Shown: positions 1-5,961 of the stretch, piece after piece
How the letters are laid out: each line of letters begins with the position of its first letter
Numbering within the stretch: position 1 is the stretch's first letter
The notes under the pieces: model-generated
Told to the model about the DNA's origin: nothing
The model's database searches: none
Seen by the model: only the letters and a program-made list of their open reading frames with translations
Made by a program: the position numbers and the translations under genes
Assembly (NCBI GenBank): GCA_963974445.1
Contig: CAXBDI010000045.1
Coordinates: 1 to 26,736 of the forward strand
From: JACKII01 sp963974445
GTDB lineage: Bacteria > Pseudomonadota > Alphaproteobacteria > Bin95
Direction of reading: 5' to 3'
DNA: 26,736 bases

Positions 1-54
1 AATCGTGCCGATGTTGCAGTGCGGCTTCGTACGCTCAAACTTTGCTTTTGCCAT
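1..54 (-). CDS. tuf: Elongation factor Tu, N-terminal fragment (runs off window start)
   Basis: Only the first 18 codons are inside the window. They read MAKAKFERTKPHCNIGTI, the highly conserved N-terminus of bacterial EF-Tu just before its GHVDHGKT P-loop, which lies outside. EF-Tu is the GTPase that delivers aminoacyl-tRNA to the ribosome in the cytoplasm. The ATG is at 54-52. The gene lies directly downstream of tRNA-Tyr and tRNA-Gly on the same strand, the conserved bacterial tRNA-tuf arrangement, so it is probably transcribed from the promoter at 403-431. Identification is firm despite the short length because the peptide is nearly invariant. Confidence 0.93.
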   Translation of the reverse strand, partial: MAKAKFERTKPHCNIGTI

Positions 55-137
55 AGTCCCGCGTCGTTCCTCAGACTCGAATTTAACCCAAATACTATCG
101 TCAGCCGGAACCACACGACCGCCGCGCTCCGGGCGGT

Positions 138-211
138 TGGAGCGGGTGATGGGAATCGAACCCACACGACCAGCTTGGAAGGCTGGGGTTCTACCATTGA
201 ACTACACCCGC
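138..211 (-). tRNA. tRNA-Gly (anticodon TCC)
   Basis: The minus strand folds as a standard cloverleaf with a GCGGGTG/CACCCGC acceptor stem, anticodon loop CTTCCAA (TCC), T-loop GGTTCGATTCC and a U discriminator as expected for glycine. The 3' CCA is encoded (138-140). It sits between tRNA-Tyr and tuf and is probably processed from the same transcript. Confidence 0.97.
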
Positions 212-266
212 GCACAATCGCACGCTGATCGAGGCATACCGTCGCCGGCATGTCGCCATGAAGGTT

Positions 267-352
267 TGGTGGAGGGGGTTGGATTCGAACCAACGTAGGC
301 ATACGCCAACGGGTTTACAGCCCGTCCCCTTTAGCCACTCGGGCACCCCTCC
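267..352 (-). tRNA. tRNA-Tyr (anticodon GTA)
   Basis: An 86-nt class II tRNA with a long variable arm. The acceptor stem is GGAGGGG/CCCCTCC, the anticodon loop CTGTAAA gives GTA, the T-loop is GGTTCGAATCC, and the 3' CCA is encoded. It is the first gene of the tRNA-Tyr, tRNA-Gly, tuf operon. Confidence 0.97.
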
Positions 353-402
353 GCCTATTGCGACGCCGCATTCGGCACCGTACCGCCATAGCGAGGCGTG
401 GA

Positions 403-431
403 CAGATATTGCGCCACCCATGCCTTGTCAA
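403..431 (-). promoter_or_regulatory. Sigma-70 promoter of the tRNA-Tyr/tRNA-Gly/tuf operon
   Basis: On the minus strand a perfect TTGACA (426-431) is followed after exactly 17 bp by TATCTG (403-408). The predicted transcript start, near 396, lies about 44 nt upstream of mature tRNA-Tyr. Strength and position fit a highly expressed stable-RNA/tuf operon. Confidence 0.7.
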
Positions 432-447
432 CTAGGGATGAGCCCGG

Positions 448-464
448 CGGGCGGCTTTCGCCCG
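448..464. repeat. Small GC-rich hairpin in the rlmB leader
   Basis: CGGGCG and CGCCCG arms (6 bp) enclose the loop GCTTT, about 35 bp upstream of rlmB and between the two divergent units. There is no T-run, so it is not an obvious terminator. Role unknown. Confidence 0.35.
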
Positions 465-498
465 TGCTGAGGCGATCTGTCTGGGATGTTACCAAGTC

Positions 499-1323
499 AT
501 GCCCCCTGCCCGTTTCTCCCGCCATGGCGATCCGCGCCGCCGGCGTTCCTCGCGCTCCGGCCAGAGCGGTGGCGGACGCGGGTTGTGGCTTTATGGCCGT
601 CACGCCGTGCTGGCCGCGCTCGCCAATCCGAGACGAGATGTCGAGCGCCTGCTGGGAACCGCCGAGTTTCAGCAGCGCTTCGGCAGTTCGTTGCCCAAAC
701 GGAATCAAGTCGAGACGGTTGACCGGTCCATGCTCGACGAACTGCTGGGGCCGTCTGCCGTACACCAGGGGATCGCGGCGAAGGTGCGCCCCCTGCCCCT
801 GCTCGGGCTAGAGGAGTTGATCGACCTGCTGCCGGCTGAAGCGCCCGCGCAAATCGTCGTGCTCGACGAAGTCACCGACCCGCGCAATGTCGGCGCGGTC
901 ATGCGGTCCGCCGCCGGCTTCGGCGCCGCCGGCCTGGTCGTGACCCGGCACAACGCCGCCGACGAGACCGGAGCCCTGGCCAAAGCCGCCTCCGGCGCGC
1001 TCGACCTGCTACCCATCGCCGAGGCCGCCAACATGCGCCGCGGCCTGGAGCAGTTGAAGGCGGCCGGGTTCTGGTGCCTGGGCCTCGATCACCCGGCCCC
1101 TGCCCTGTTGGGACAGGGCGAGCCGCCGGCCCGCGTCGCCTGGGTGCTGGGCGCCGAGGGCAGAGGGTTGCGGCGCCTGACCGCCGAGACGTGCGACTCT
1201 CTGGTCGCCATCCCGATTTCCGACGCGATGGAGAGCCTAAATGTTTCCAACGCCGCGGCAGTTGCGTTATACGAGTGGGTGCGGGCACACGGCTTGCCGT
1301 CGGCGGCAACGCCCGCCAAGTAA
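499..1323 (+). CDS. rlmB: 23S rRNA (guanosine-2'-O-)-methyltransferase RlmB (SpoU/TrmH family)
   Basis: The 274-residue protein methylates the 2'-OH of a conserved guanosine in 23S rRNA using S-adenosylmethionine. A basic Arg/Gly-rich leader (1-28) precedes a substrate-binding domain that starts at LYGRHAVLAAL (about 31-41). The SPOUT trefoil-knot domain carries all three SpoU motifs: DEVTDPRNVGAVMRSA (about 123-138, with the catalytic-type Asn and Arg), VLGAEGRGL (about 216-224) and SLNVSNAAAVALYE (about 246-259). Length is normal for the family. The start chosen is the first ATG of the frame; a later start inside the basic leader is possible. It is divergent from the tRNA-tuf operon and ends 15 bp before tRNA-Thr. 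Subfamily assignment (RlmB rather than another SpoU enzyme) rests on the N-terminal domain and overall pattern. Confidence 0.9.
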   Translation: MPPARFSRHGDPRRRRSSRSGQSGGGRGLWLYGRHAVLAALANPRRDVERLLGTAEFQQRFGSSLPKRNQVETVDRSMLDELLGPSAVHQGIAAKVRPLPLLGLEELIDLLPAEAPAQIVVLDEVTDPRNVGAVMRSAAGFGAAGLVVTRHNAADETGALAKAASGALDLLPIAEAANMRRGLEQLKAAGFWCLGLDHPAPALLGQGEPPARVAWVLGAEGRGLRRLTAETCDSLVAIPISDAMESLNVSNAAAVALYEWVRAHGLPSAATPAK

Positions 1324-1338
1324 CACACCGCCACCATC

Positions 1339-1414
1339 GCCGGCTTAGCTCAGTTGGTAGAGCATCTGATTTGTAATCAGGGGGTCAGGGGTTCGAGTCC
1401 CTTAGCCGGCACCA
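1339..1414 (+). tRNA. tRNA-Thr (anticodon TGT), integration target of the island
   Basis: A 76-nt cloverleaf with GCCGGCT/AGCCGGC acceptor stem, anticodon loop ATTTGTAAT giving TGT, T-loop GGTTCGAGTCC and encoded CCA. It lies 15 bp after rlmB. The tyrosine recombinase downstream is oriented toward it, the usual geometry for a phage or island integrated at a tRNA 3' end. The tRNA itself is intact. Confidence 0.97.
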
Positions 1415-1437
1415 TCTTTTCAATAAGTTAACGGCGA

Positions 1438-1492
1438 ATTCCAACTGGTGAACAGATGGCCTGTTGGAAATTCCAACTGCGTATTCCAACTG
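1438..1492. repeat. Three direct repeats ATTCCAACTG next to the tRNA: candidate integrase arm-type sites
   Basis: The 10-mer ATTCCAACTG occurs exactly at 1438-1447, 1470-1479 and 1483-1492. An inverted, partly matching copy (CTGTTGGAAA) is at 1461-1470. They begin 24 bp downstream of the tRNA-Thr CCA, where arm-type binding sites of a tyrosine recombinase would lie in the left attachment site. Repeats and positions are seen directly; the function is inferred. Confidence 0.55.
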
Positions 1493-1504
1493 GGGCGAAA
1501 GCCG

Positions 1505-1537
1505 CAAAAAAGGCCCGGCGCAGCAGCGTCCGGGCCT
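1505..1537 (-). terminator. Rho-independent terminator of the integrase gene
   Basis: On the minus strand AGGCCCGG and CCGGGCCT (8-bp perfect stem, 11-nt loop) are followed by a run of six T. It lies about 175 bp past the integrase stop codon and in the right orientation. It would insulate the tRNA from antisense readthrough. Confidence 0.8.
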
Positions 1538-1713
1538 AATCTCTGTACCGCTTCAAATGTGTTAGCCGAGAGGAATGCTGCCTGCGGCCAGTTCCCGATA
1601 CAGGGCATCGCTAAACGTTGAATAATCGGCTGATATCTTCCTGCCTCTGCGCACACCATTGGCTCCAGTTCGAATCGCACCCCAATAGAGAAGCCAGACC
1701 CGTTCGTCTCTGG

Positions 1714-2874
1714 TCATGTCGGATTGCGTTGCGAGGCTGCCAGGCGTTTGGCAAAAGCGTTCTCGGCCTGCGTTGTTGTGGGTTTGAGGTAGCGCTGCAG
1801 GATCGTAGTCAAGCTCTGCAGGGTATGGCCCGATACTGCGCCGATTTCCGGTAGCTCGCAGCCGGCATCGGCCATGGCCGTCACGGTGGTATGGCGCAGC
1901 ATTTGGAATGTTAGACTGCCGCAGCTCGGCATGGTCAGCGCCGCCGCATCGCGAACCGCGCGGAAGCGGTTGGAGAAATGCCAGGTGTTATCATCGGGGC
2001 GGTGGTAGGGCGTCAGCGTCGATTCACTCACCAGCAATGTCAGGTGCTGGACTGACTGGCCAGCCATGATCGTGGCATTGTGCTCAATCTGTTGAGCCAG
2101 CCGCTCTGACAATACCGCAACCAGGTGCGACGGCAACACGACGCGCGCGGCCGTCTTTTGCTGCTGGATCGAAATCCGGCCTTCGAGGATCTGACTTGTT
2201 TGCAACCGCAGAATGTCATTCAACCGCTGGCCCAGCCAAAAGTTCAGCAGGATCGCGGTGCCGACCGAGAAGAACGAGCGGCCGTTGCCATCGAGCAGCT
2301 CATCTGCGGTTGCAACCATGTGATCGATCTCGGCAGGCGTCCACAATTCACGGTCGCCGGTGACGATCTGCAACGGGCTGACCGACCCCGCCGGGTTGGC
2401 ATCGAGCAGACCGGCTTCAACGCCATGCTCTAACACGATGCGCAGCGCCACCAACAGTCGCACCGCCTTTGTCGGATAGCGCTTCCATGTCACCTCGTGC
2501 CATTCACGGATCAACGCCACGTCGAGCGTTCGGACGGCGGCATCGCCGCACCATGCCTCTATTTGCCGGAAGGCGTAGGCATAGCCGCGGCGGGTATTGG
2601 GCCGTAACCGCTTATAGTGTGCCGTCTGACCATAGCGGTGGATCAACTCGGCCACGGTGACAGCGCCGCCGGCTTGCGTTGGTGCGACCTGGCTCTCCGC
2701 CGCCTGGCGCCAGGCGTCTACATCGTCGTTAAGGGCGTGCGCCTTGGCGCGGGCGATCGTCTCATCCTTGCCCAGCGGCACCGGCTTCCAGCCACAGGCG
2801 CGCAAGGCGGCATTCGGCTGCCAGTACCAGCGCTCGCCTTTCGGCACGAGGTAAGGAATTTTCTGGTTTGCCAT
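1714..2874 (-). CDS. int: Tyrosine recombinase / phage-type integrase
   Basis: The 386-residue protein would catalyse site-specific integration and excision of the element at tRNA-Thr. An N-terminal arm/core-binding region (about 1-170, SAM-like around RYGQTAHYKRLRPNTRRGY) precedes the catalytic domain. The visible catalytic set is R217 (GQRLND), K240, R337 (QMLRHT), H360 (SGHT) and the nucleophile Y372 (LQRYLKP). The position of the first His in the usual HxxR motif is Gln334. The ATG at 2874 is preceded by AGGAGGGG about 13 bp upstream, supporting this start. A terminator lies beyond the 3' end and an inverted repeat sits upstream. Length is normal for phage integrases. The gene looks intact. 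Confidence 0.92.
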   Translation of the reverse strand: MANQKIPYLVPKGERWYWQPNAALRACGWKPVPLGKDETIARAKAHALNDDVDAWRQAAESQVAPTQAGGAVTVAELIHRYGQTAHYKRLRPNTRRGYAYAFRQIEAWCGDAAVRTLDVALIREWHEVTWKRYPTKAVRLLVALRIVLEHGVEAGLLDANPAGSVSPLQIVTGDRELWTPAEIDHMVATADELLDGNGRSFFSVGTAILLNFWLGQRLNDILRLQTSQILEGRISIQQQKTAARVVLPSHLVAVLSERLAQQIEHNATIMAGQSVQHLTLLVSESTLTPYHRPDDNTWHFSNRFRAVRDAAALTMPSCGSLTFQMLRHTTVTAMADAGCELPEIGAVSGHTLQSLTTILQRYLKPTTTQAENAFAKRLAASQRNPT

Positions 2875-2910
2875 TTCGGATGATCCCCTCCTAAAGAATG
2901 AACCGGCACA

Positions 2911-2920
2911 CCGCCGGCGG
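2911..2920. repeat. Palindrome CCGCCGGCGG in the integrase leader
   Basis: A perfect 10-bp palindrome about 37 bp upstream of the integrase ATG. It may be a regulator site or chance in GC-rich DNA. Confidence 0.3.
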
Positions 2921-2941
2921 TTAGCTGGTTACGCTCATTTC

Positions 2942-2973
2942 TGCCAATCGCGCTAATGCGGTGGCGATTGGCA
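2942..2973. repeat. 10-bp perfect inverted repeat upstream of the integrase
   Basis: TGCCAATCGC (2942-2951) and GCGATTGGCA (2964-2973) are separated by 12 bp, about 70 bp upstream of the integrase start. It could be a hairpin or a dimer-binding site controlling integrase expression or excision. No gene is convincing in 2875-3267, where the open frames on both strands lack family features. Confidence 0.55.
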
Positions 2974-3267
2974 AACATGGGCGCGACCTCGTGCGAGCGC
3001 AGCTTGCGGCACGACTTGCGGCGCTGGTGCACGACCAGCATCATCATACCGGACAGACAGCCGCCAGCAGTAATGAAGCCCGCATTGGCCGGGCGCGTCT
3101 TGCACAATCATCGCCATAAACCAGCGCGAAAATCTCACGTAAATATGTCTAAACATTTTTAGGTAAAAGGCAATGAAGTTGGATAGGAAAATATCGCCGG
3201 AAAATTGGGGCAAATGCCACCGCTTTGTGATGTGAAATAGACAGGCGTTTTGAAAGGCAGATTGAGC

Positions 3268-3369
3268 GTGAAACTAGCGACCGTATTCAAGGGGTGGCGC
3301 AGTCGCGAGCAGCGCAAACTGCTGTATCAGAACGCGGCGCTGGGGTTTATGCAGAAGCTGCAGCCATAA
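3268..3369 (+). CDS. Possible 33-residue small protein (unrecognised)
   Basis: A GTG-started frame (starting MKLATVFKGWRSREQRK, read from GTG) with a basic, amphipathic composition. The upstream sequence GAAAGGCAGATTGAGC offers only a weak ribosome-binding site. No family is recognised. It lies in the poorly coding interval between integrase and repressor. Treat it as tentative; it could equally be noncoding. Confidence 0.25.
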   Translation: MKLATVFKGWRSREQRKLLYQNAALGFMQKLQP

Positions 3370-3447
3370 TTTAGGCCTAGCACAGTATGTACGATTGACC
3401 GGGCGGTCGATATCCAAGCTCGCTGCTGGCGGCCAGGTAACACCCTT

Positions 3448-3615
3448 ATGATGGAGGATGACGTGCTGGTGCAGGGGTTTCTAGTGGCCAACAAAGCACT
3501 GCGGCGCGTGCATGCCAAACCAGGCAAGACTCTGGCGCCGCGGCCGTCCGATCAAACGTATATTTCTAGTATTGCATGGAATGCATACCCGAACCCGCAG
3601 CAAAACAGAAACTAA
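3448..3615 (+). CDS. Possible 55-residue small protein (unrecognised)
   Basis: A frame starting MMEDDVLVQGFLVANKALRR with a normal-looking mixed composition. Its stop codon overlaps the last bases of the repressor gene on the opposite strand by 4 bp. The frame is open further upstream without a start, so it may be the tail of a decayed gene. No clear ribosome-binding site and no recognised family. Confidence 0.25.
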   Translation: MMEDDVLVQGFLVANKALRRVHAKPGKTLAPRPSDQTYISSIAWNAYPNPQQNRN

Positions 3616-4160
3616 AGCCGCAATACCCCTCGCACAACACCAACGATTTTAACATGGGCGTCATCTATCAGTATTGGCTTGCGGTCTTCGACTTTCTGCG
3701 AATAGGAAATAAGATAGGGCGGGTCATACACCCGCGCCACCATCTTCGCCCGCCGTTGCGCACCATAGATGTGGGCAACAACCAAATCATTGACCGCCGG
3801 GCTGGCGGTAGTGTCGATCATCAAATGATCGCCGTCCAATACACCGCGGGCGGCCAGCGCGTCGCCGCTGACCGTCACCATATCCACCGTTTCGATTCCC
3901 GGCAGCACGGTGCGGGCGACAGCATCGAGATCGAGCGCCACAAAGCTGTCGCGGCTTGCCACATCCGCCGGCATATCCCGTAGCAATTCCGCCGGCGCGA
4001 CACCCAACGCGGGCGCAATGACGGCAAGCCACTTTTGCGTCAGTTGCTGGCGCCCCGTCTCAATCCGCCAGATTGTCTGCATCGAACAGCCAACCGCAAC
4101 AGCCAGAGCCTCCTGGCTGAGCCCGCGCTGTTTGCGCCATTGTTTTATCGAGTTCGACAT
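3612..4160 (-). CDS. XRE-family repressor with LexA/CI-type S24 domain (catalytic Ser replaced)
   Basis: A 182-residue CI-like repressor. Residues about 5-60 form a Cro/CI helix-turn-helix (LSQEALAVAVGCSMQTIWRIETGR). Residues about 90-180 match the S24/LexA autoproteolysis fold: VSGDAL, GVLDGDHLMID, NDLVVAHIYG, KMVARVYDP and VKIVGVVRG. In family members the nucleophile is the Ser of GDSM; here the stretch is GDAL, so Ser is Ala101. A candidate general-base Lys (K129) remains. The ATG at 4160 is preferred over an upstream in-frame TTG at 4181 because a GGA lies about 10 bp before it. A perfect palindrome at 4200-4216 lies 40 bp upstream, fitting autoregulation and control of the rightward genes. 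Confidence 0.85.
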   Translation of the reverse strand: MSNSIKQWRKQRGLSQEALAVAVGCSMQTIWRIETGRQQLTQKWLAVIAPALGVAPAELLRDMPADVASRDSFVALDLDAVARTVLPGIETVDMVTVSGDALAARGVLDGDHLMIDTTASPAVNDLVVAHIYGAQRRAKMVARVYDPPYLISYSQKVEDRKPILIDDAHVKIVGVVRGVLRL

Positions 4161-4185
4161 TTCCGGTCCATGCCATATCAAGACG

Positions 4186-4287
4186 ATTGCCGCATCTACA
4201 ATGTTTGTTTAACATTAAAGTTGATATATAGCTTTGTGAGGTCGGAATATATCGGAGCAAGCGCGACGTGGAAATTGCCGCATCTAC
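4186..4287. repeat. 14-bp direct repeat ATTGCCGCATCTAC, two copies 88 bp apart
   Basis: Exact copies at 4186-4199 and 4274-4287 flank the operator-like palindrome and a weak promoter candidate (TTGATA at 4221-4226, GAATAT at 4245-4250). The second copy ends 4 bp before the stop codon that opens the primase remnant. They may be binding sites or the scar of a duplication or deletion that removed the 5' part of that gene. Confidence 0.6.
4200..4216. promoter_or_regulatory. Operator-like palindrome AATGTT-TGTTT-AACATT
   Basis: A perfect 6-bp inverted repeat with a 5-bp spacer in an AT-rich stretch between the repressor and the rightward early gene. This is the expected place for a CI-type operator. 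Confidence 0.6.
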
Positions 4288-4293
4288 CTCTAA

Positions 4294-5022
4294 GCCCAAG
4301 CCGAAGCCGCCATCATCCCACTGGTGCACGGCGACAGCGGCGCCATTCGCCGCCATGTGCTGGAGAACCGGCAGCGGTGGCCGGCCCCGCTCGCCTTCTA
4401 TCGCCGTCAAATGCTGAACGCCGCCCACGATCACCGCGGCGCTGACGTGTACGGGACACTGCTAGCCGCCGCCGACATGCTGCTCAGCGACGAGGCGCCC
4501 AGTTCGGCAGCCGTAGAGCCCTGGCTGGAAATGCTGAACGCTGCCCAGATCGCGGCGCAGAGTGACGATGAGGCGGACGAAATAGCCTGCCTGAATCACC
4601 TGTTGTCCAGCACTATGGAGACCAGCAAGGGCACGGTGCGCACGGTCTCCGAGATCATCCGCTACGCCCTGGCCGACCTGCTGAACGACGGCGCCAAGCC
4701 GGCCGAGAGCCACAATTGCCAGGTGCTGGAGCGGCACGGCCTGCGCCTGGAGACCGAAGCCAAGCCCTACACCCTGCGCGTCGCCAACCGCAACGCCAAC
4801 CTGGCCAAGCACTTCAAGGGCATGCGCTGGGGCAACGCCGCCGGCACCGAGGGCGCCTGGCCACAGGCTCTGCGCCGCCTGGACGGTGCCGAGCCGCTAG
4901 GTGCAACTCGCTTTGCTGGGGTCTCCAGTCGTTGCACTGCCATCCCTCTCGACCCGCACTGCCTTGGCCTCGCCCCTAACCCCAGAATGCTTGCAAATGA
5001 AGAACCCGGAGAGCAGGCATGA
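4294..5022 (+). pseudogene. C-terminal remnant of a phage/plasmid primase-helicase
   Basis: The frame opens right after a stop at 4291-4293 and has no convincing start; GTG at 4324 is the first possible one. About 240 residues remain. The middle (YGTLLAAADMLLSDEA, then VEPWLEMLN) and the end (WGNAAGTEGAWPQALRRLDGA, then FAGVSSRCTAIPLD) resemble the C-terminal tail of D5/DUF927-type replicative primase-helicases of alphaproteobacterial phages. The P-loop helicase core is absent. The gene therefore looks 5'-truncated by a deletion near the 14-bp direct repeat. It lies just upstream of the iteron-like array, where such replication genes usually sit. Family assignment is by remembered pattern and moderate. 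Confidence 0.55.
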
Positions 5023-5055
5023 CTTGTTCTCTTATGAGTAGGAATTTTTGGGCTT

Positions 5056-5298
5056 GTAACAGGCGTAACAGGTTTGTAACAGAACATTGTAACACCGAAC
5101 TGATTGAAAAGCCGCCCAATTTAGCGCCATGTTCTCATTGTTACGCTGTTACGGTTGAAACGGGGCCCTACACGCGCGCGTGTGCGTGCGAGAAACAGTG
5201 TAACAACCGTAACATTGTAACAAAGATATATATATATAAGAGTTTCAGTGATTTAGTCTGTTACGCTTTCTGTTACGCTCTGGCCAGCAAGCGTAACA
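5056..5298. repeat. Iteron-like array: 12 copies of GTAACA/TGTTAC, candidate replication origin
   Basis: GTAACA occurs directly at 5056, 5065, 5076, 5089, 5200, 5209, 5217 and 5293, and inverted (TGTTAC) at 5139, 5147, 5259 and 5271. Most lie in a wider context TTGTAACA or GCGTAACA. Spacing inside clusters is 8-13 bp. An alternating AT run, AGATATATATATATAAG (5225-5241), lies between clusters 3 and 4 and could be a DNA-unwinding element. The array fills the gap between the primase-helicase remnant and the next gene, with no convincing coding frame. Iteron-plus-AT layout next to a replication gene matches phage and plasmid origins; a multi-site regulator region is the alternative. Confidence 0.6.
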
Positions 5299-5305
5299 GC
5301 CCGGT

Positions 5306-5566
5306 TTATGGCTCTTCCTCGCCAATTACCAGCCCTTCCCTGGCGCGCTCCATCGCATCCGCCGCCTTCACGTCGGCAATGCGCCCGTTATCGATGAGCC
5401 ACATCAGGCGCGCGACCGGCGGCGGCACGGCCCGAGACATCGCCTTGTCGGGCGCCGTCTCATACCGCCGGATGGTGAGCTTGTCAGACAAGCCCAGCAG
5501 GCGCGCCAAGTTCGCCTGTGATAGGCCGGCTTTGCGGCGGATCGTGCGGAATACGGTGCGGTGCAT
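5306..5566 (-). CDS. Small XRE-type helix-turn-helix protein
   Basis: An 86-residue protein beginning MHRTVFRTIRRKAGLSQANL. Residues about 8-35 form a helix-turn-helix with the AGLSQANLARLLGLSD pattern, followed by IRRYET as in XRE domains. The C-terminus is acidic and helical. The frame is open upstream to 5752 but the ATG at 5566 is chosen because the preceding gene stops at 5571, 4 bp away, giving a coupled pair. It probably binds DNA in the island, possibly at the adjacent iteron-like array, but no target is shown. Confidence 0.6.
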   Translation of the reverse strand: MHRTVFRTIRRKAGLSQANLARLLGLSDKLTIRRYETAPDKAMSRAVPPPVARLMWLIDNGRIADVKAADAMERAREGLVIGEEEP

Positions 5567-5570
5567 GGCT

Positions 5571-5867
5571 CTATGCCTGGTCAGTAACGAAGCGGGAAAG
5601 CCAGTCGGCAGACGGGTTTGCGTCCATCCAATTGCCATTGTGATCGAACCATTCGACCCACTGCACAAAAGGCCATTCAGCCTCCACCGCGGCGACAAGC
5701 TCGAACCGTACAGAATTCGCAGGCTCGCCAGCAACGCCCATGCGCCAGGCACTCAGCGCCTTGGTAGCCTCGGCATCTTTGGCGCGAAAGCGGGCGAATG
5801 GCGTTCCGTCCATGTCGCGCAGCTTGGCTGTGTATTGGTTACGACCTGCGGTGGTGATGATAATCAT
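5571..5867 (-). CDS. Hypothetical 98-residue protein coupled to the small XRE gene
   Basis: Starts MIIITTAGRNQYTAKLRD and continues with a compact alpha/beta-looking sequence rich in Trp near the end (WPFVQWVEWFDHNGNWMD). No family recognised. It lies downstream of ardC on the same strand and ends 4 bp before the XRE gene. The paired arrangement recalls two-gene toxin-antitoxin or accessory modules, but nothing in the residues demonstrates a toxin. Confidence 0.55.
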   Translation of the reverse strand: MIIITTAGRNQYTAKLRDMDGTPFARFRAKDAEATKALSAWRMGVAGEPANSVRFELVAAVEAEWPFVQWVEWFDHNGNWMDANPSADWLSRFVTDQA

Positions 5868-5889
5868 CGTTTTAAACCCCTTGTGGTGG

Positions 5890-5938
5890 GTGGCTCGTCA
5901 GTGCCGGATACCCCCTACCCGGCAGACGCGAGAGCCAC
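5890..5938. repeat. Two-tier stem-loop between ardC and the small gene pair
   Basis: Outer arms GTGGCT (5890-5895) and AGCCAC (5933-5938) enclose inner arms TGCCGG (5902-5907) and CCGGCA (5919-5924). It sits in the 94-bp gap downstream of ardC. No U-run follows on the minus strand, so it is more likely an RNA-processing or attenuating structure than a standard terminator. Confidence 0.45.
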
Positions 5939-5961
5939 AGCCCTCGCGTTTCGCCTTGGCG

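Noticed and set aside
2718..3107. A 129-residue minus-strand frame overlapping the integrase start
   Set aside because: No family features, it overlaps the integrase in another frame, and the integrase has the ribosome-binding site.
5056..5298. CRISPR array
   Set aside because: The repeats are 6-8 bp with irregular 2-50 bp gaps and mixed orientation, unlike CRISPR repeats and spacers.
5306..5867. Calling the small gene pair a toxin-antitoxin system
   Set aside because: Only the arrangement supports it; no toxin fold or motif is visible.
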